Numbered from the stretch's first letter, positions 51,900-59,874 are shown. The stretch: DNA of 64,000 nt from Bacillus sp. ISL-7 (GCF_018613065.1 NZ_JAGGQW010000031.1:1-64000); one strand, 5' to 3'. Numbers and translations: made by a program. Notes: generated by a model not told the origin, from the sequence alone.

Positions 51900-52499
51900 T
51901 TATTTGAACCAGCCTTTTTCTTTAGATTGAGTAATTGCTTCGATTCTATTTTTAACTTCAAGTTTGTCGAGGATGATCGAGATGTAATTTCTGACAGTTC
52001 CTGTTTTGATGCTAAGTACTTCTGCGATTTCTTTCGTATTTTTTCCGTCAGCTACAAGCTCTAGCACCTCTTTTTCCCGGTCAGTTAACGGGTTTTCTTC
52101 TCCATATACATCGTCCATTAATTCTGGAGCATAAATTCGTTTTCCTGACATCACACTTCGGATGGAGTTAGCCAACTCTTCACTAGGACTATCCTTCAAC
52201 AAATAGCCGCTCACACCAGCTTTTAATGCCCGTTGGAAGTAACCGGTCCGGGCAAAGGTGGTTAAAATGATAACTTTACAGCCAAGACCCTTCAACTCTT
52301 CAGCCGCCTCCAATCCGCTCTTGCCAGGCATTTCAATATCCATAATACAGACATCAGGTTGAAACTTTTTCACCAGCGCAACGGCCTCTTCTCCGTTTGA
52401 GGCCTTTCCAACAACTTCCATGTCATCTTCTAAATTTAGTAATGAACCAAAGGCTCCTAAAAGCATTTGCTGGTCTTCAGCAATCACGATTTTAATCAT
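51900..52499 (-). CDS. desR: Response regulator DesR
   Basis: NarL-type response regulator of 199 residues, almost identical in layout to B. subtilis DesR. The receiver (about 1-115) has the phospho-acceptor Asp in DVCIMDIEMPGKSG (about 50-63) and Lys in LLKDSPSEELAN. The LuxR-type HTH (about 135-195) has NPLTDREKEVLELVADGKNT (about 134-153) and IKTGTVRNYISIILDKLEV. It is activated by DesK~P in the cold and switches on a lipid desaturase gene. No des gene is adjacent here, so its target lies elsewhere. Confidence 0.94.
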   Translation of the reverse strand: MIKIVIAEDQQMLLGAFGSLLNLEDDMEVVGKASNGEEAVALVKKFQPDVCIMDIEMPGKSGLEAAEELKGLGCKVIILTTFARTGYFQRALKAGVSGYLLKDSPSEELANSIRSVMSGKRIYAPELMDDVYGEENPLTDREKEVLELVADGKNTKEIAEVLSIKTGTVRNYISIILDKLEVKNRIEAITQSKEKGWFK

Positions 52500-53635
52500 T
52501 TTTTATCCTCCTTATCCAAACCAGGTTTGACATCATTAGGTACACTTATGATTAACGTTGTTCCATCTTTTGTCAAAATATCTAGACTGCCATTAATAAA
52601 TTCCAGCCGTTCTTTCATACCAATCAGCCCATGACCTTCTGCTAACTTTTCCTTCTCCCCCTTAAAGATACCATCATCCTGAACTCTTATTACCAATTCC
52701 TTCAACGTTTGTTCGATCGATATGGAGCATGACTTAGCTTCACTATGTTTAACGACATTATTTACGGCCTCTTTCAAACACATGCTTAAAATATTCTCCG
52801 TTAACAGCGAGACATTTGATGGTGTAAAATCCCCTTCACGCACAAAATTTATTTGGGCAGCATTTAGGATTTGTTCAACACGGAGGATTTCGTCCTTCAA
52901 GCGGATCCCACGCATCGAAGAAACCATTTTTCTAACTTCACTTAATGCCGTCCGAGCTGTTTGCTGAACATCCTTCAATTCATTCCGTGCCTGATCAGGA
53001 TCTTTCGAGATTAATTTTCGTGCCAAATCTGACTTCAAACCAATGAGTGAAAGCTTTTGACCGAGTGTATCATGAAGGTCCCGGGCAATCCGCTGGCGCT
53101 CTTCTATTTTGACTAGTTCCGAAATCCGTTTATTCGCATCCACTAGCTTTTCTTCAAGTTGCCCCCTCTCCTTCCGGTTATGGATACTAAATGGAAGAAG
53201 GATCACACTAATCCAAATGATGATTACAAAGGGCAATTGCTGTAGAAATAATTTTTCATGCATGACGATACTGAAGTTAATTGATACCGATGTACTAAAC
53301 AAATGAATAAAATACAAGGTCAAAAAGGCAATCCTATCTTTAATATTGCCGATAAAGTAGGCAAGGAAAAATGCAAAATAAACATAATTGAATAGGCTGT
53401 TCGCAGTAATCGAAATACCGATCAAGATCAACGTCCATAGATAAACCGGCCAGCCTTTTGAAATAAACGCAATTCGGTAAAAGATAAAGAATAGCAGCGT
53501 GAGTAAAATTCCTACAACAATTTCAATTGTGGAAGGTGATTGAAAAATAAAGTAAAACGGTAATATACCTAGAATCGTCCAAATATACGGTGCAATACCA
53601 TTATTTTTTTGAAATGTCATATACTTTTTTATCAT
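52496..53635 (-). CDS. desK: Cold/membrane-fluidity sensor kinase DesK
   Basis: Membrane histidine kinase of 379 residues with about five N-terminal helices (about 13-150) that sense membrane thickness. The HisKA_3 box is ERQRIARDLHDTLGQKLSLI (about 178-197) with phospho-His in DLHDT, and the ATPase has CLKEAVNNVVKHSEA (about 285-299) and GHGLIGMKERLEFI. The N-terminal FQKNNGIAPYIW (about 8-19) matches the region used by B. subtilis DesK for fluidity sensing. It overlaps desR by 4 bp. Confidence 0.94.
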   Translation of the reverse strand: MIKKYMTFQKNNGIAPYIWTILGILPFYFIFQSPSTIEIVVGILLTLLFFIFYRIAFISKGWPVYLWTLILIGISITANSLFNYVYFAFFLAYFIGNIKDRIAFLTLYFIHLFSTSVSINFSIVMHEKLFLQQLPFVIIIWISVILLPFSIHNRKERGQLEEKLVDANKRISELVKIEERQRIARDLHDTLGQKLSLIGLKSDLARKLISKDPDQARNELKDVQQTARTALSEVRKMVSSMRGIRLKDEILRVEQILNAAQINFVREGDFTPSNVSLLTENILSMCLKEAVNNVVKHSEAKSCSISIEQTLKELVIRVQDDGIFKGEKEKLAEGHGLIGMKERLEFINGSLDILTKDGTTLIISVPNDVKPGLDKEDKK

Positions 53636-53973
53636 GAACGAAACCTCATTTTCACTTAAAATCCTCTTATCTACCTATCATAACTCAAAGCAGCTTAATT
53701 TTTCTCCCTTACAGCATTCATTTTAACTAAAAACTTTACTCCTTTAAACCTGACAACATTTTTTCATTTTAGTTACCCTTTACTTTCCCTCCTCTTGTTT
53801 TCTCACTTTTAAGAATAAGGAGACAACCTGTACATATATATGTGTTTTACACTCATATGTAATATTTTCCCACAAGTAATTATATAATAAAATAATCAGA
53901 ATTATATATATATGTTTACACCGTTCAAATATTGGGAACATATGTTGTATAAAACAACTAGGAGGAATGAAGG
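53636..53973. other. Intergenic region of desK and the PHA-linked hydrolase
   Basis: Non-coding, 338 bp. It contains the 34-bp phaQ-like element at 53835-53868, a partial second copy at about 53906-53921 (TATATATG..TTTACAC with three bases missing) and the AGGAGG site of the hydrolase. Promoters for desK (minus) and the hydrolase (plus) both lie here. No other gene is seen. Confidence 0.6.
53835..53868. promoter_or_regulatory. Second copy of the phaQ promoter element
   Basis: Thirty of 34 positions match 35064-35097, including GTGTTTTACACTCATATGTA against GTATTTTACACTTATGAGTA. The copy is on the same strand. The four differences remove the -35 of the phaQ promoter but keep the inner block, as expected for an operator rather than a promoter. 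It lies 105 bp before the hydrolase and 200 bp before desK. Confidence 0.68.
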
Positions 53974-54753
53974 TTGAGTAAAATATTCAAAAGTTACTCC
54001 GAGATTCCTTATTTGCGTCTTGGTGCTGGTGAGCCGTTAGTATTTATTCACGGTCTTGGTGAGGTGAAGGAGGGTTGGTCACATCAGTTTGAATTTGCGA
54101 ACCAGTTTGACTTAATTATCCCTGATTTACGCGGACATGGAGAGTATATATCACCTGGGGAGATATCGATAGAAAACTTTGCTCGTGATGTAATCAGTTT
54201 AGTGAAAGGGCTTGGATTTGAAAGCGCGCACATTTGTGGATTGTCTATGGGTGGAGTGGTAGCGCAAGAAATATATCGTCAAGCGCCTGAAATGTGCCGT
54301 TCCTTAATGCTGGTAAGCACTTTACATTATGCTCCAAGAGAACTGGGCAAACTATTTATAAAATTCAGGAAATTACGCGCAGAAAAAAAAGCTCTTGAGG
54401 CTATAACAGAAAGTTCAGCAAAGGTCTGCCTCTATTCTTGGTCAAAGGAAAATTTTGAAAACTTTTCAAAATTTTACAAGCCTAACAAAGAATTTTTCTT
54501 TAAAGCAATGGAGGCATGTCTAAAAGTAAATAATATAACTTTACTCCCTAAGATAAAAGTTCCAACCTTAATTATTGGCGGGCAGTATGATTCAATCACC
54601 CCTATATGGATTCAATGTATGATGCATAAACAAATTCGCCATTCAGAATTTGTTATTTTCAGGAATACTGGCCATATTGTTAAGTTAGAGGCGAAAGATG
54701 AATTTAACGAAGTTCTACGGACATTTTTGAACAAACATAAAACGGCAAGTTAG
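53974..54753 (+). CDS. PHA-linked alpha/beta hydrolase
   Basis: Alpha/beta hydrolase of 259 residues next to the phaC operon. Visible: LVFIHGLGEVKEGW (about 23-36), PDLRGHGEY, nucleophile elbow ICGLSMGGVVAQE (about 90-102), acid in IGGQYDSITPIW (about 197-208) and His in TGHIVKLEAKDEF (about 226-238). The start is TTG 53974 behind AGGAGG. A phaQ-type element lies upstream. A role in PHB breakdown or thioester/lactone hydrolysis is inferred from context; the sequence itself does not show depolymerase features. A deleted paralogue lies at 58464. Confidence 0.82.
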   Translation: MSKIFKSYSEIPYLRLGAGEPLVFIHGLGEVKEGWSHQFEFANQFDLIIPDLRGHGEYISPGEISIENFARDVISLVKGLGFESAHICGLSMGGVVAQEIYRQAPEMCRSLMLVSTLHYAPRELGKLFIKFRKLRAEKKALEAITESSAKVCLYSWSKENFENFSKFYKPNKEFFFKAMEACLKVNNITLLPKIKVPTLIIGGQYDSITPIWIQCMMHKQIRHSEFVIFRNTGHIVKLEAKDEFNEVLRTFLNKHKTAS

Positions 54754-54780
54754 AGAGGAAGGATTCTCCTTCCTCTTCTT
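54754..54780 (+). terminator. Terminator of the PHA-linked hydrolase
   Basis: GAGGAAGGA / TCCTTCCTC stem with TTC loop and a short T-rich tail immediately after the stop. The deleted paralogue carries a similar stem at 58797. Confidence 0.75.
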
Positions 54781-54830
54781 CATTGCCTATATTTATTATA
54801 TATTTCCTTGTACCAAACTTTATTACACAA

Positions 54831-55910
54831 TCATTTTGAAAGCGGATTTGAGCGACTGGATGCCCATTGATCAACAATACTCGCAAACATGCCAGATAAT
54901 GCAAGTCCAACATGGCCTGATTCAACGCAAAGATACGTTTTATCCTTACTAGATACTAAATCCATAATTGGCTTACTTTGTTCTTCGAGAACTAAATTGT
55001 CTCTAGAGCCAGAAATAACGAATAGATTGGCATCAATATTCCGTAAATCTGCCTTTTTGTTTCCAACTACTAATTCCCCTTTAACAAGCTTGTTATCCCT
55101 AATTAGGTCATTACCTAATTGTTTATAAGCCTCCCCAGTAAAAGGAACCTGATCAAGAGTCCACTTATTCATTCGACGCCACTTATCCACATACCGCTGA
55201 TCGTGGGCTCGATTTAAAAGCATCGTATAGTTAGTGAAATAAATTGGTGATCCAACAGCTCTAAACATCATTTCAACATATTTAGGCGGGACCACCCCAT
55301 AAACATCAAGGAAATCATCAATGTTAAAATCTCCCTCTTTGAGGCCCTCAGCCCATTTATCTTGTCCGATAAATGTAGAGAAATCAATTGGTACGGTTGC
55401 AACAATTAAATTTTTTATTGGTTCTTCTGCAATCGATGCATAGATAGAGGCAATCGTCCCGCCTAAACAGTAGCCAACTAATGTAATATCTTCTACTCCA
55501 GAATGGCGAATAGCCCTCTTCACCGCTGTTTTTAAATATTTCTCGATATAGGTGTCAAGACCGATTTTTTTATCTTCATAGCCTGGTATACCCCAATCCA
55601 ATAAATACACATCATAGCCCATTTCGGTTAGGTTCTTAATAACACTTGTCTTTGGGTCTATATCTAAAATGTAGGGTTTATTAAATAACGAATACACGAA
55701 AAACAAAGGAATCTCATACTTCTTCTGTTTTGCAGGATAATACCATAAAACTGATTTATTTTTTTTCCATACTTCAGTTCTTGGAGTCTGACCTGTCTTA
55801 GGCTCAGGTTCACTCAAAATCTTATAGACATTAGACCAACGTTCCATTTCTTTCTGATAATCCAATTCAGGAATGAACCCCATTAATGGTGTTTCAGTTG
55901 ACAATGTCAT
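54831..55910 (-). CDS. phaC: Class IV PHA synthase catalytic subunit
   Basis: Polymerises (R)-3-hydroxyacyl-CoA to PHA on the granule surface; class IV enzymes need PhaR. The 359 residues show the lipase-like box with active-site Cys in LVGYCLGGTIASIYA (about 141-155), the acid in VISGSRDNLVLEE (about 296-308) and the catalytic His in ESGHVGLALSG (about 329-339). TTVEWKKNK-type region TEVWKKNKSVLWY (about 45-57) is the conserved N-terminal part. Start: ATG 55910 is one base after GGAGG; the TTG two codons later has better spacing. It is the last gene of its operon, 15 bp after phaR. Confidence 0.94.
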   Translation of the reverse strand: MTLSTETPLMGFIPELDYQKEMERWSNVYKILSEPEPKTGQTPRTEVWKKNKSVLWYYPAKQKKYEIPLFFVYSLFNKPYILDIDPKTSVIKNLTEMGYDVYLLDWGIPGYEDKKIGLDTYIEKYLKTAVKRAIRHSGVEDITLVGYCLGGTIASIYASIAEEPIKNLIVATVPIDFSTFIGQDKWAEGLKEGDFNIDDFLDVYGVVPPKYVEMMFRAVGSPIYFTNYTMLLNRAHDQRYVDKWRRMNKWTLDQVPFTGEAYKQLGNDLIRDNKLVKGELVVGNKKADLRNIDANLFVISGSRDNLVLEEQSKPIMDLVSSKDKTYLCVESGHVGLALSGMFASIVDQWASSRSNPLSK

Positions 55911-55925
55911 ACCTCCGATTCATTT

Positions 55926-56492
55926 TTATTTGGATGAGCCTGATCCAGTTAACTCTTGTTCCGTACTTGTGCCTTTAAGAATAAGACCCTTTAAAGTCTC
56001 AAATTCTTCTTTAAAATTTGTTAATTTCATGATTTCAAACTTCATTTCTTGAAGTTCTGCATGTAATTCTTTTGTGTCTATTTGCTCTTTTTTCGTTTTT
56101 ACTAATTCCATTTTAAGCTGCTTTGTCAGTTTAATAATTTCTTTGGAAATTTCTACAACACTCTCAATCTCTTTGCTTTGCGTCTTCATGGAATCTTGAA
56201 GTTCCCAAATTTGTCCCTCAAGTGCTTCAATTTTCTCTTCTGCTTGGATCGTTAAAGTCGCAACATTAGAGACATCATTTTTAGTAGGCAAATTTAGTAC
56301 ACTAGCAAGTGCTTCTTGATTCATTTTTAATTCCTCCAGAAAACGGGAATTAATTTCAGTCCCAAATTTGGACATTTTCACGAAATCTTTGTTATTAGTC
56401 AACAGATAGATAAAATCATTAATCTGTTTTTCCCACAATAAACTTAACTTATGAAGGGATTCATATGGATCGTAAGGTTTTTTACCTGACAT
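55926..56492 (-). CDS. phaR: Class IV PHA synthase subunit PhaR
   Basis: Second, non-catalytic subunit of class IV PHA synthase, 188 residues, predicted coiled coil from about 65 to 175. Conserved-looking features are the N-terminal PYDPYESLHKLSLLWEKQIN (about 6-25) and LASVLNLPTKNDVSNVATLT (about 61-80). It forms the PhaRC complex on granules. No phaB reductase gene lies between phaR and phaC, unlike in B. megaterium. The upstream gene at 57122 carries a similar LDLPNKDEIS block and looks like a PhaR paralogue. Confidence 0.9.
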   Translation of the reverse strand: MSGKKPYDPYESLHKLSLLWEKQINDFIYLLTNNKDFVKMSKFGTEINSRFLEELKMNQEALASVLNLPTKNDVSNVATLTIQAEEKIEALEGQIWELQDSMKTQSKEIESVVEISKEIIKLTKQLKMELVKTKKEQIDTKELHAELQEMKFEIMKLTNFKEEFETLKGLILKGTSTEQELTGSGSSK

Positions 56493-56514
56493 TACTTACA
56501 CTCCTATATTGTTA

Positions 56515-57138
56515 TTATTTAGCTTGCTCGGTTACGTCCTTCATATAATTTTGAAATGGCAGCATCGCTGTTTTGACTTGTTTAGTCAACATGTTCACAA
56601 ATACTTTTTGATTTTCAAATAAAACATTGCTAGTTTTCTTTACACTCTCAATATATTTTTCTCTGCCATTTTTTCGATAAGCAATATATTGTTCAACCGT
56701 TTCCAAATATTTATCCAGTGCTTCCAATTGACCAGTTATTAACGCTTGAGTAGGTGTTAATAATAGATTTGCAGTTTTATTTTGAATGTCATCTACTACT
56801 TGGTTAATTTCTTCATAGGATTTCACTGGAAAAAAGTTCTGTAGTGAAGTTGTGGTCATAAGTAATTCTTCGCGTGCTGCTTTCTCCCATTTTTTAAGTT
56901 CCATGCCAAATTGAGCAGCAATCGTGATTGCATTTTCCTGATTCTGTTTAAGCTTTTCCACATAGTTCTTTACAGTCTCTAAGAAAAGTTCATCCTGTTT
57001 GTTAAAGCGCTCTGCCCAGGCATCCAATTCATTAAAGCCAAGGTTCCATACAAGGTCTAGACTTGTTAAATCCTTTTCCCCATCTACCACAGTTTCTTGG
57101 TTTTCAACTTCTAGTACAGTTTCAGTTTTTTTCGTCAT
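56515..57138 (-). CDS. Second phasin-like protein
   Basis: Helical, soluble, phasin-type protein of 207 residues lying between the PhaR-like gene and phaR. It shares LTPTQALITGQLEALDKYLE and QYIAYRKNGREKYIESVKKT (about 125-144 and 147-166) with phaP at 34028 in position and pattern. It overlaps the upstream gene by 17 bp. A granule-coating role is inferred from family-like composition and operon membership. Keeping two phasins in separate loci suggests distinct granule stages or sizes. Confidence 0.75.
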   Translation of the reverse strand: MTKKTETVLEVENQETVVDGEKDLTSLDLVWNLGFNELDAWAERFNKQDELFLETVKNYVEKLKQNQENAITIAAQFGMELKKWEKAAREELLMTTTSLQNFFPVKSYEEINQVVDDIQNKTANLLLTPTQALITGQLEALDKYLETVEQYIAYRKNGREKYIESVKKTSNVLFENQKVFVNMLTKQVKTAMLPFQNYMKDVTEQAK

Positions 57139-57604
57139 TGTTATTCTCCTCCAAATTTAAATGATTTGTAATAAAGAATTGTTTTAATTCTAAAAGCTCT
57201 GATTCTAGGCTTTTTATCTTGCAGTCGTGGATATCCTTTACTTCCATTTCTAAAACGGATAGTAGGTCTTCACATGACTTCCGAACCATTCTTAGCTGGG
57301 TGTTGTTCTTCAACTGGCTTTGTTTAATCTCGTAGATCGCATCATCAAAAAAATCTAATTTTTCCTCATAATCTACGATTCTTACAGAAATAGCACTTAT
57401 TTCATCCTTATTCGGAAGATCTAAATGCTTTAACCACCTAGTTGTTAACCTTTTGTGAATTCTTATCTGTTTCACATGTACTTCCAATGCCTTCCCAAAA
57501 GCTAAAGTAAAGCTGCGTTTGTTGGTACGGGCATGGATTTCTTCATTCCATTTTTTTTCAAGCTTTTTATAAAAAGCATCCATTTCTTGATGGGTGTACT
57601 TCAT
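57122..57604 (-). CDS. PhaR-like coiled-coil protein
   Basis: Protein of 160 residues, mostly charged coiled coil, first intact gene of the operon. The stretch LKHLDLPNKDEISAISVRIV (about 59-78) aligns with LASVLNLPTKNDVSNVATLT of PhaR, and both are followed by a YEEKLD / AEEKIE coiled-coil start. This repeated LP-x-K-(D/N)-(D/E)-(V/I)-S block marks PhaR and PhaE synthase subunits. It lacks the N-terminal PYDPYESL part of PhaR. I infer a second synthase-associated subunit, which I have not seen described in standard class IV loci. Confidence 0.68.
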   Translation of the reverse strand: MKYTHQEMDAFYKKLEKKWNEEIHARTNKRSFTLAFGKALEVHVKQIRIHKRLTTRWLKHLDLPNKDEISAISVRIVDYEEKLDFFDDAIYEIKQSQLKNNTQLRMVRKSCEDLLSVLEMEVKDIHDCKIKSLESELLELKQFFITNHLNLEENNNDEKN

Positions 57605-57640
57605 TTATACCCCTCTTAACTGCCAGTCAGTATCTACCTT

Positions 57641-57840
57641 TTACTGTACACTGGCAGTCGTGCCTCCGTCAACGACAAGTACATGACCATATACATAGTT
57701 AGAAGCATCCGAAGCTAAGAAAAGTGCAGGTCCTTTTATATCATCATCAGAACCAAAACAGCCTGCTGGTGTTCTCTCAAGTATTCTTTCACCTGTATAG
57801 TCCAAGATGGCTTTAGCCATTTTAGTTGGGAAAAAATACT
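57641..57840 (-). pseudogene. SDR family dehydrogenase, C-terminal fragment
   Basis: The minus strand encodes [18 protein letters not shown], then [17 protein letters not shown] and [21 protein letters not shown] up to a normal stop. This is the C-terminal third of a short-chain dehydrogenase, from the FFPTKM loop to the GHVLVVDGG tail. The catalytic Tyr-Lys part and the cofactor-binding N-terminus are missing. It lies just before the PHA operon, and 3-oxoacyl or acetoacetyl-CoA reductases are SDR proteins, so a lost PhaB-like enzyme is possible. Confidence 0.82.
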
Positions 57841-57989
57841 AATAGATCACCTTTTTTCTTCTCAAAGGTTTTTACAGTTTCAACAGGAAGAGGTGCACCA
57901 CCACAACTTATGTAGTTCAAATCATCAAATCCACATTCTTCTAGACCAGATTGACTGTATAATGCAAAATACATGGTTGGAACATTAAA
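57841..57989 (-). pseudogene. Acyl-CoA synthetase, internal fragment
   Basis: A short minus-strand frame reads FNVPTMYFALYSQSGLEECG, then FDDLNYISCGGAPLPVETVKTFEKKKGDLL. This matches the central part of AMP-forming acyl-CoA ligases (VPTMYFAL ... SGGAPLPVE ... F). It abuts the SDR fragment at about 57840 in another frame, so a deletion fused an acyl-CoA ligase to a dehydrogenase. Both flanks of the ligase are gone. Confidence 0.8.
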
Positions 57990-58315
57990 ATATTAATATA
58001 GTTACGATTATTGTAGTTAAGTGAAAATTTGTAAACCTCCCACTCTCGACAAAATTCAACAAATATCCATGTTTCCTCGAAAGACCAAAGACGAGCCTCT
58101 AAAATACTAAACATTAGTGATCTAGGTATTTTTGTAAATACTAAAAATATAGCGAAAATTGTCGGAATATTTTTTATTCCAACATTGTCCAAATGGTGAA
58201 ATATGTAAAACCAAAACATTAAACCAACTACCCTCAAAACGTCCAAATGAAACTCAAAAATAAAAAGCAGTATTCTCCTATAAAAATTCCACTTATATTA
58301 GAAATTTCCTAGTGT
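57990..58315. other. Unexplained stretch between relics
   Basis: No recognisable gene. A minus-strand frame (57941-58246) is open but overlaps the ligase relic in a different frame, has no ribosome site, and is AT-rich with no known motif. Near 58148-58180 lies an inverted repeat TTGTCGGAATA / TATTCCAACA-like. It could be the trace of an inserted and decayed element. Confidence 0.4.
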
Positions 58316-58375
58316 GGTGTCAGGCACCAAAGAAATACACTTGTCCATCCGTGGAGGACAGGTAAAAATAGCGCA
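58316..58375. repeat. GGTGTCAGGCACC repeat, copy 4
   Basis: Core at 58316-58328, then AAAGAAATACACTTGTCC and GTCCATCC..GGAGGAC. It shares the block order of copy 2 and lies at the edge of the decayed stretch, between the ligase relic and the hydrolase relic. Confidence 0.72.
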
Positions 58376-58463
58376 TTTGTATTATTCTGAATTTTATAAA
58401 AAATGCCACTTTACAAATAGTGGAAACCCAATTTATGATAAAAGGCAATAGGAGGGGTTAAAT

Positions 58464-58798
58464 TTGAGTGAGGTCTCTATTAGTTGCTCTAAAATTCCTT
58501 ACTTACGTTTTGGTGAAGGTGAACCTTTGGTCTTTATTCATGGTCTTGGAGAGGTAAAGGAGGGCTAGAAGTCAACAATTTAAATTTGCTTCCTAAAATT
58601 AAAGTCCCAACATTAATCATGGGGTCGCAATATGATTCAGTAATACCTGTATGGATGCAGCTTTTAATGCATAAAAAAATTCAACACTCTGAATTTGTCA
58701 TTATAAGGAATACTGGTCATATTGCAAAGTTAGAGCAAAAGGATGCCTTTAACAGGATTCTTCGCAACTTTTTGAAAAAACACTCAAAAGTAAGTTAA
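58464..58798 (+). pseudogene. Deleted paralogue of the PHA-linked hydrolase
   Basis: The N-terminal 34 codons begin at TTG 58464 (AGGAGGGG before it) and read KIPYLRFGEGEPLVFIHGLG, then VKEG, nearly the same as 53974. A stop (58566-58568) follows. A shifted frame picks up EVNNLNLLPKIKVPTLIMG through TGHIAKLEQKDAFN to 58798. The nucleophile elbow is missing. About 445 bp have been deleted relative to 53974, with a frame change at the junction. The two copies flank the phaC operon and its relics. Confidence 0.88.
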
Positions 58799-58826
58799 GG
58801 GGAGGATGGTTCCTCCCTTCTTCTAT
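58797..58826 (+). terminator. Terminator of the deleted hydrolase copy
   Basis: AGGGGAGGA / TCCTCCCTT stem with a T-rich tail, of the same type as the terminator at 54754 after the intact copy. Confidence 0.7.
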
Positions 58827-58891
58827 GTTCTTTACTATTGCACATTATCATATAATTTACCGTTATCTATGTAAAGGAGGAGTTTTTTAGA

Positions 58892-59695
58892 ATGCCAATA
58901 ACCAACGGGAATGGAATTAATCTTTATTATGAGATTCATGGTGAGGGTGAACCCTTACTATTAATTATGGGGTTGTCACTAAATTCAAAATCTTGGTTTA
59001 GAACTCTACCTGCTTTAAGCGAGCATTTTAAGGTAATTATTTTTGATAATCGCGGTACTGGTCTCAGCGACAAACCAGATACTCCCTACTCTATCGAGAA
59101 AATGGCGGAAGATGCAAGGTGTGTCTTGGATGCTGCCGGTGTTGACTCAGCCCATGTATATGGCATATCCATGGGGGGGATGATTGCACAAAGATTAGCA
59201 CTTATGTATCCCACACGGGTCCGTTCGCTTGTTCTAGGTTGTACAACCTCAGGCGGAGTAAATCATGTACAACCTAGTGCCGATGTCTCGATGTTAATGC
59301 TTTCAAGGGGCTCCTCTATTGCAACACCAGAAGAAATGGCATGGGCCACGGCTCCAATCCTTTACAGTCAAGCATTTATCGAAAATCAGCGGGAATTAGT
59401 TGCAGAGGACATCCAAAAAAGAATAGAGATACCTGTTCTTCCCTATGCCTATATACTTCAGCTCCAGGCCTGCTTAGCCCATGATACTTACAGCGAGATT
59501 GACCAAATCAAGGTTCCTACATTGGTGGTCCATGGGGACGAAGATAAATTGGTCCCTTACCAAAATGGGGTAACATTAGCAGAGAAAATTCCGAGTGCTG
59601 AATTTTTGACTATACAAGGTGCAGGTCATATCTATTTAACCGAAGCCTATGACTTAGTGAATGAAAGAGTGCTAGAATTTTTAAAGAAACAATAG
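58892..59695 (+). CDS. Alpha/beta hydrolase, esterase-like
   Basis: Alpha/beta hydrolase of 267 residues. Landmarks: ITNGNGINLYYEIHGEGEPL (about 3-22), DNRGTGLSDKP, nucleophile GISMGGMIAQRLA (about 93-105), acid in VVHGDEDKLVPYQ (about 219-231) and His in GAGHIYLTEAYD (about 245-256). It resembles 3-oxoadipate enol-lactonase and related esterases in layout. The start is ATG 58892 behind AAAGGAGGAG. It is less like 53974 than the relic is, so it is not a third copy. Substrate unknown. Confidence 0.83.
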   Translation: MPITNGNGINLYYEIHGEGEPLLLIMGLSLNSKSWFRTLPALSEHFKVIIFDNRGTGLSDKPDTPYSIEKMAEDARCVLDAAGVDSAHVYGISMGGMIAQRLALMYPTRVRSLVLGCTTSGGVNHVQPSADVSMLMLSRGSSIATPEEMAWATAPILYSQAFIENQRELVAEDIQKRIEIPVLPYAYILQLQACLAHDTYSEIDQIKVPTLVVHGDEDKLVPYQNGVTLAEKIPSAEFLTIQGAGHIYLTEAYDLVNERVLEFLKKQ

Positions 59696-59710
59696 CTCTC
59701 TAGTTACCTA

Positions 59711-59745
59711 AAAAATGCCCGGTCACATAGGTGACTGGGCATTTT
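59711..59745. terminator. Terminator of the 58.9-kb hydrolase
   Basis: AAAATGCCCGGTCAC / GTGACTGGGCATTTT perfect stem with a 4-nt loop and T-run, 16 bp after the stop. Confidence 0.9.
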
Positions 59746-59874
59746 GGTATGGTAAGATAAGGTTTTCCTACTCTCAATTAAGCTTTTACCTTCGCAATCT
59801 CTTCATCTCACGTTTAAAAGAAGTGAGTATGCCTATAAGTCTATTTCTACGATTTACAAAAGGCTACTATTAAA

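Noticed and set aside
53974..54753. Direct naming of the hydrolase as the PHB depolymerase PhaZ
   Set aside because: Bacillus PhaZ differs in length and around the nucleophile; the link to PHA rests on location and the shared promoter element only.
57941..58246. Minus-strand frame of 101 codons upstream of the PHA operon
   Set aside because: It reads the acyl-CoA ligase fragment in the wrong frame at one end, has no ribosome site and shows no motif.
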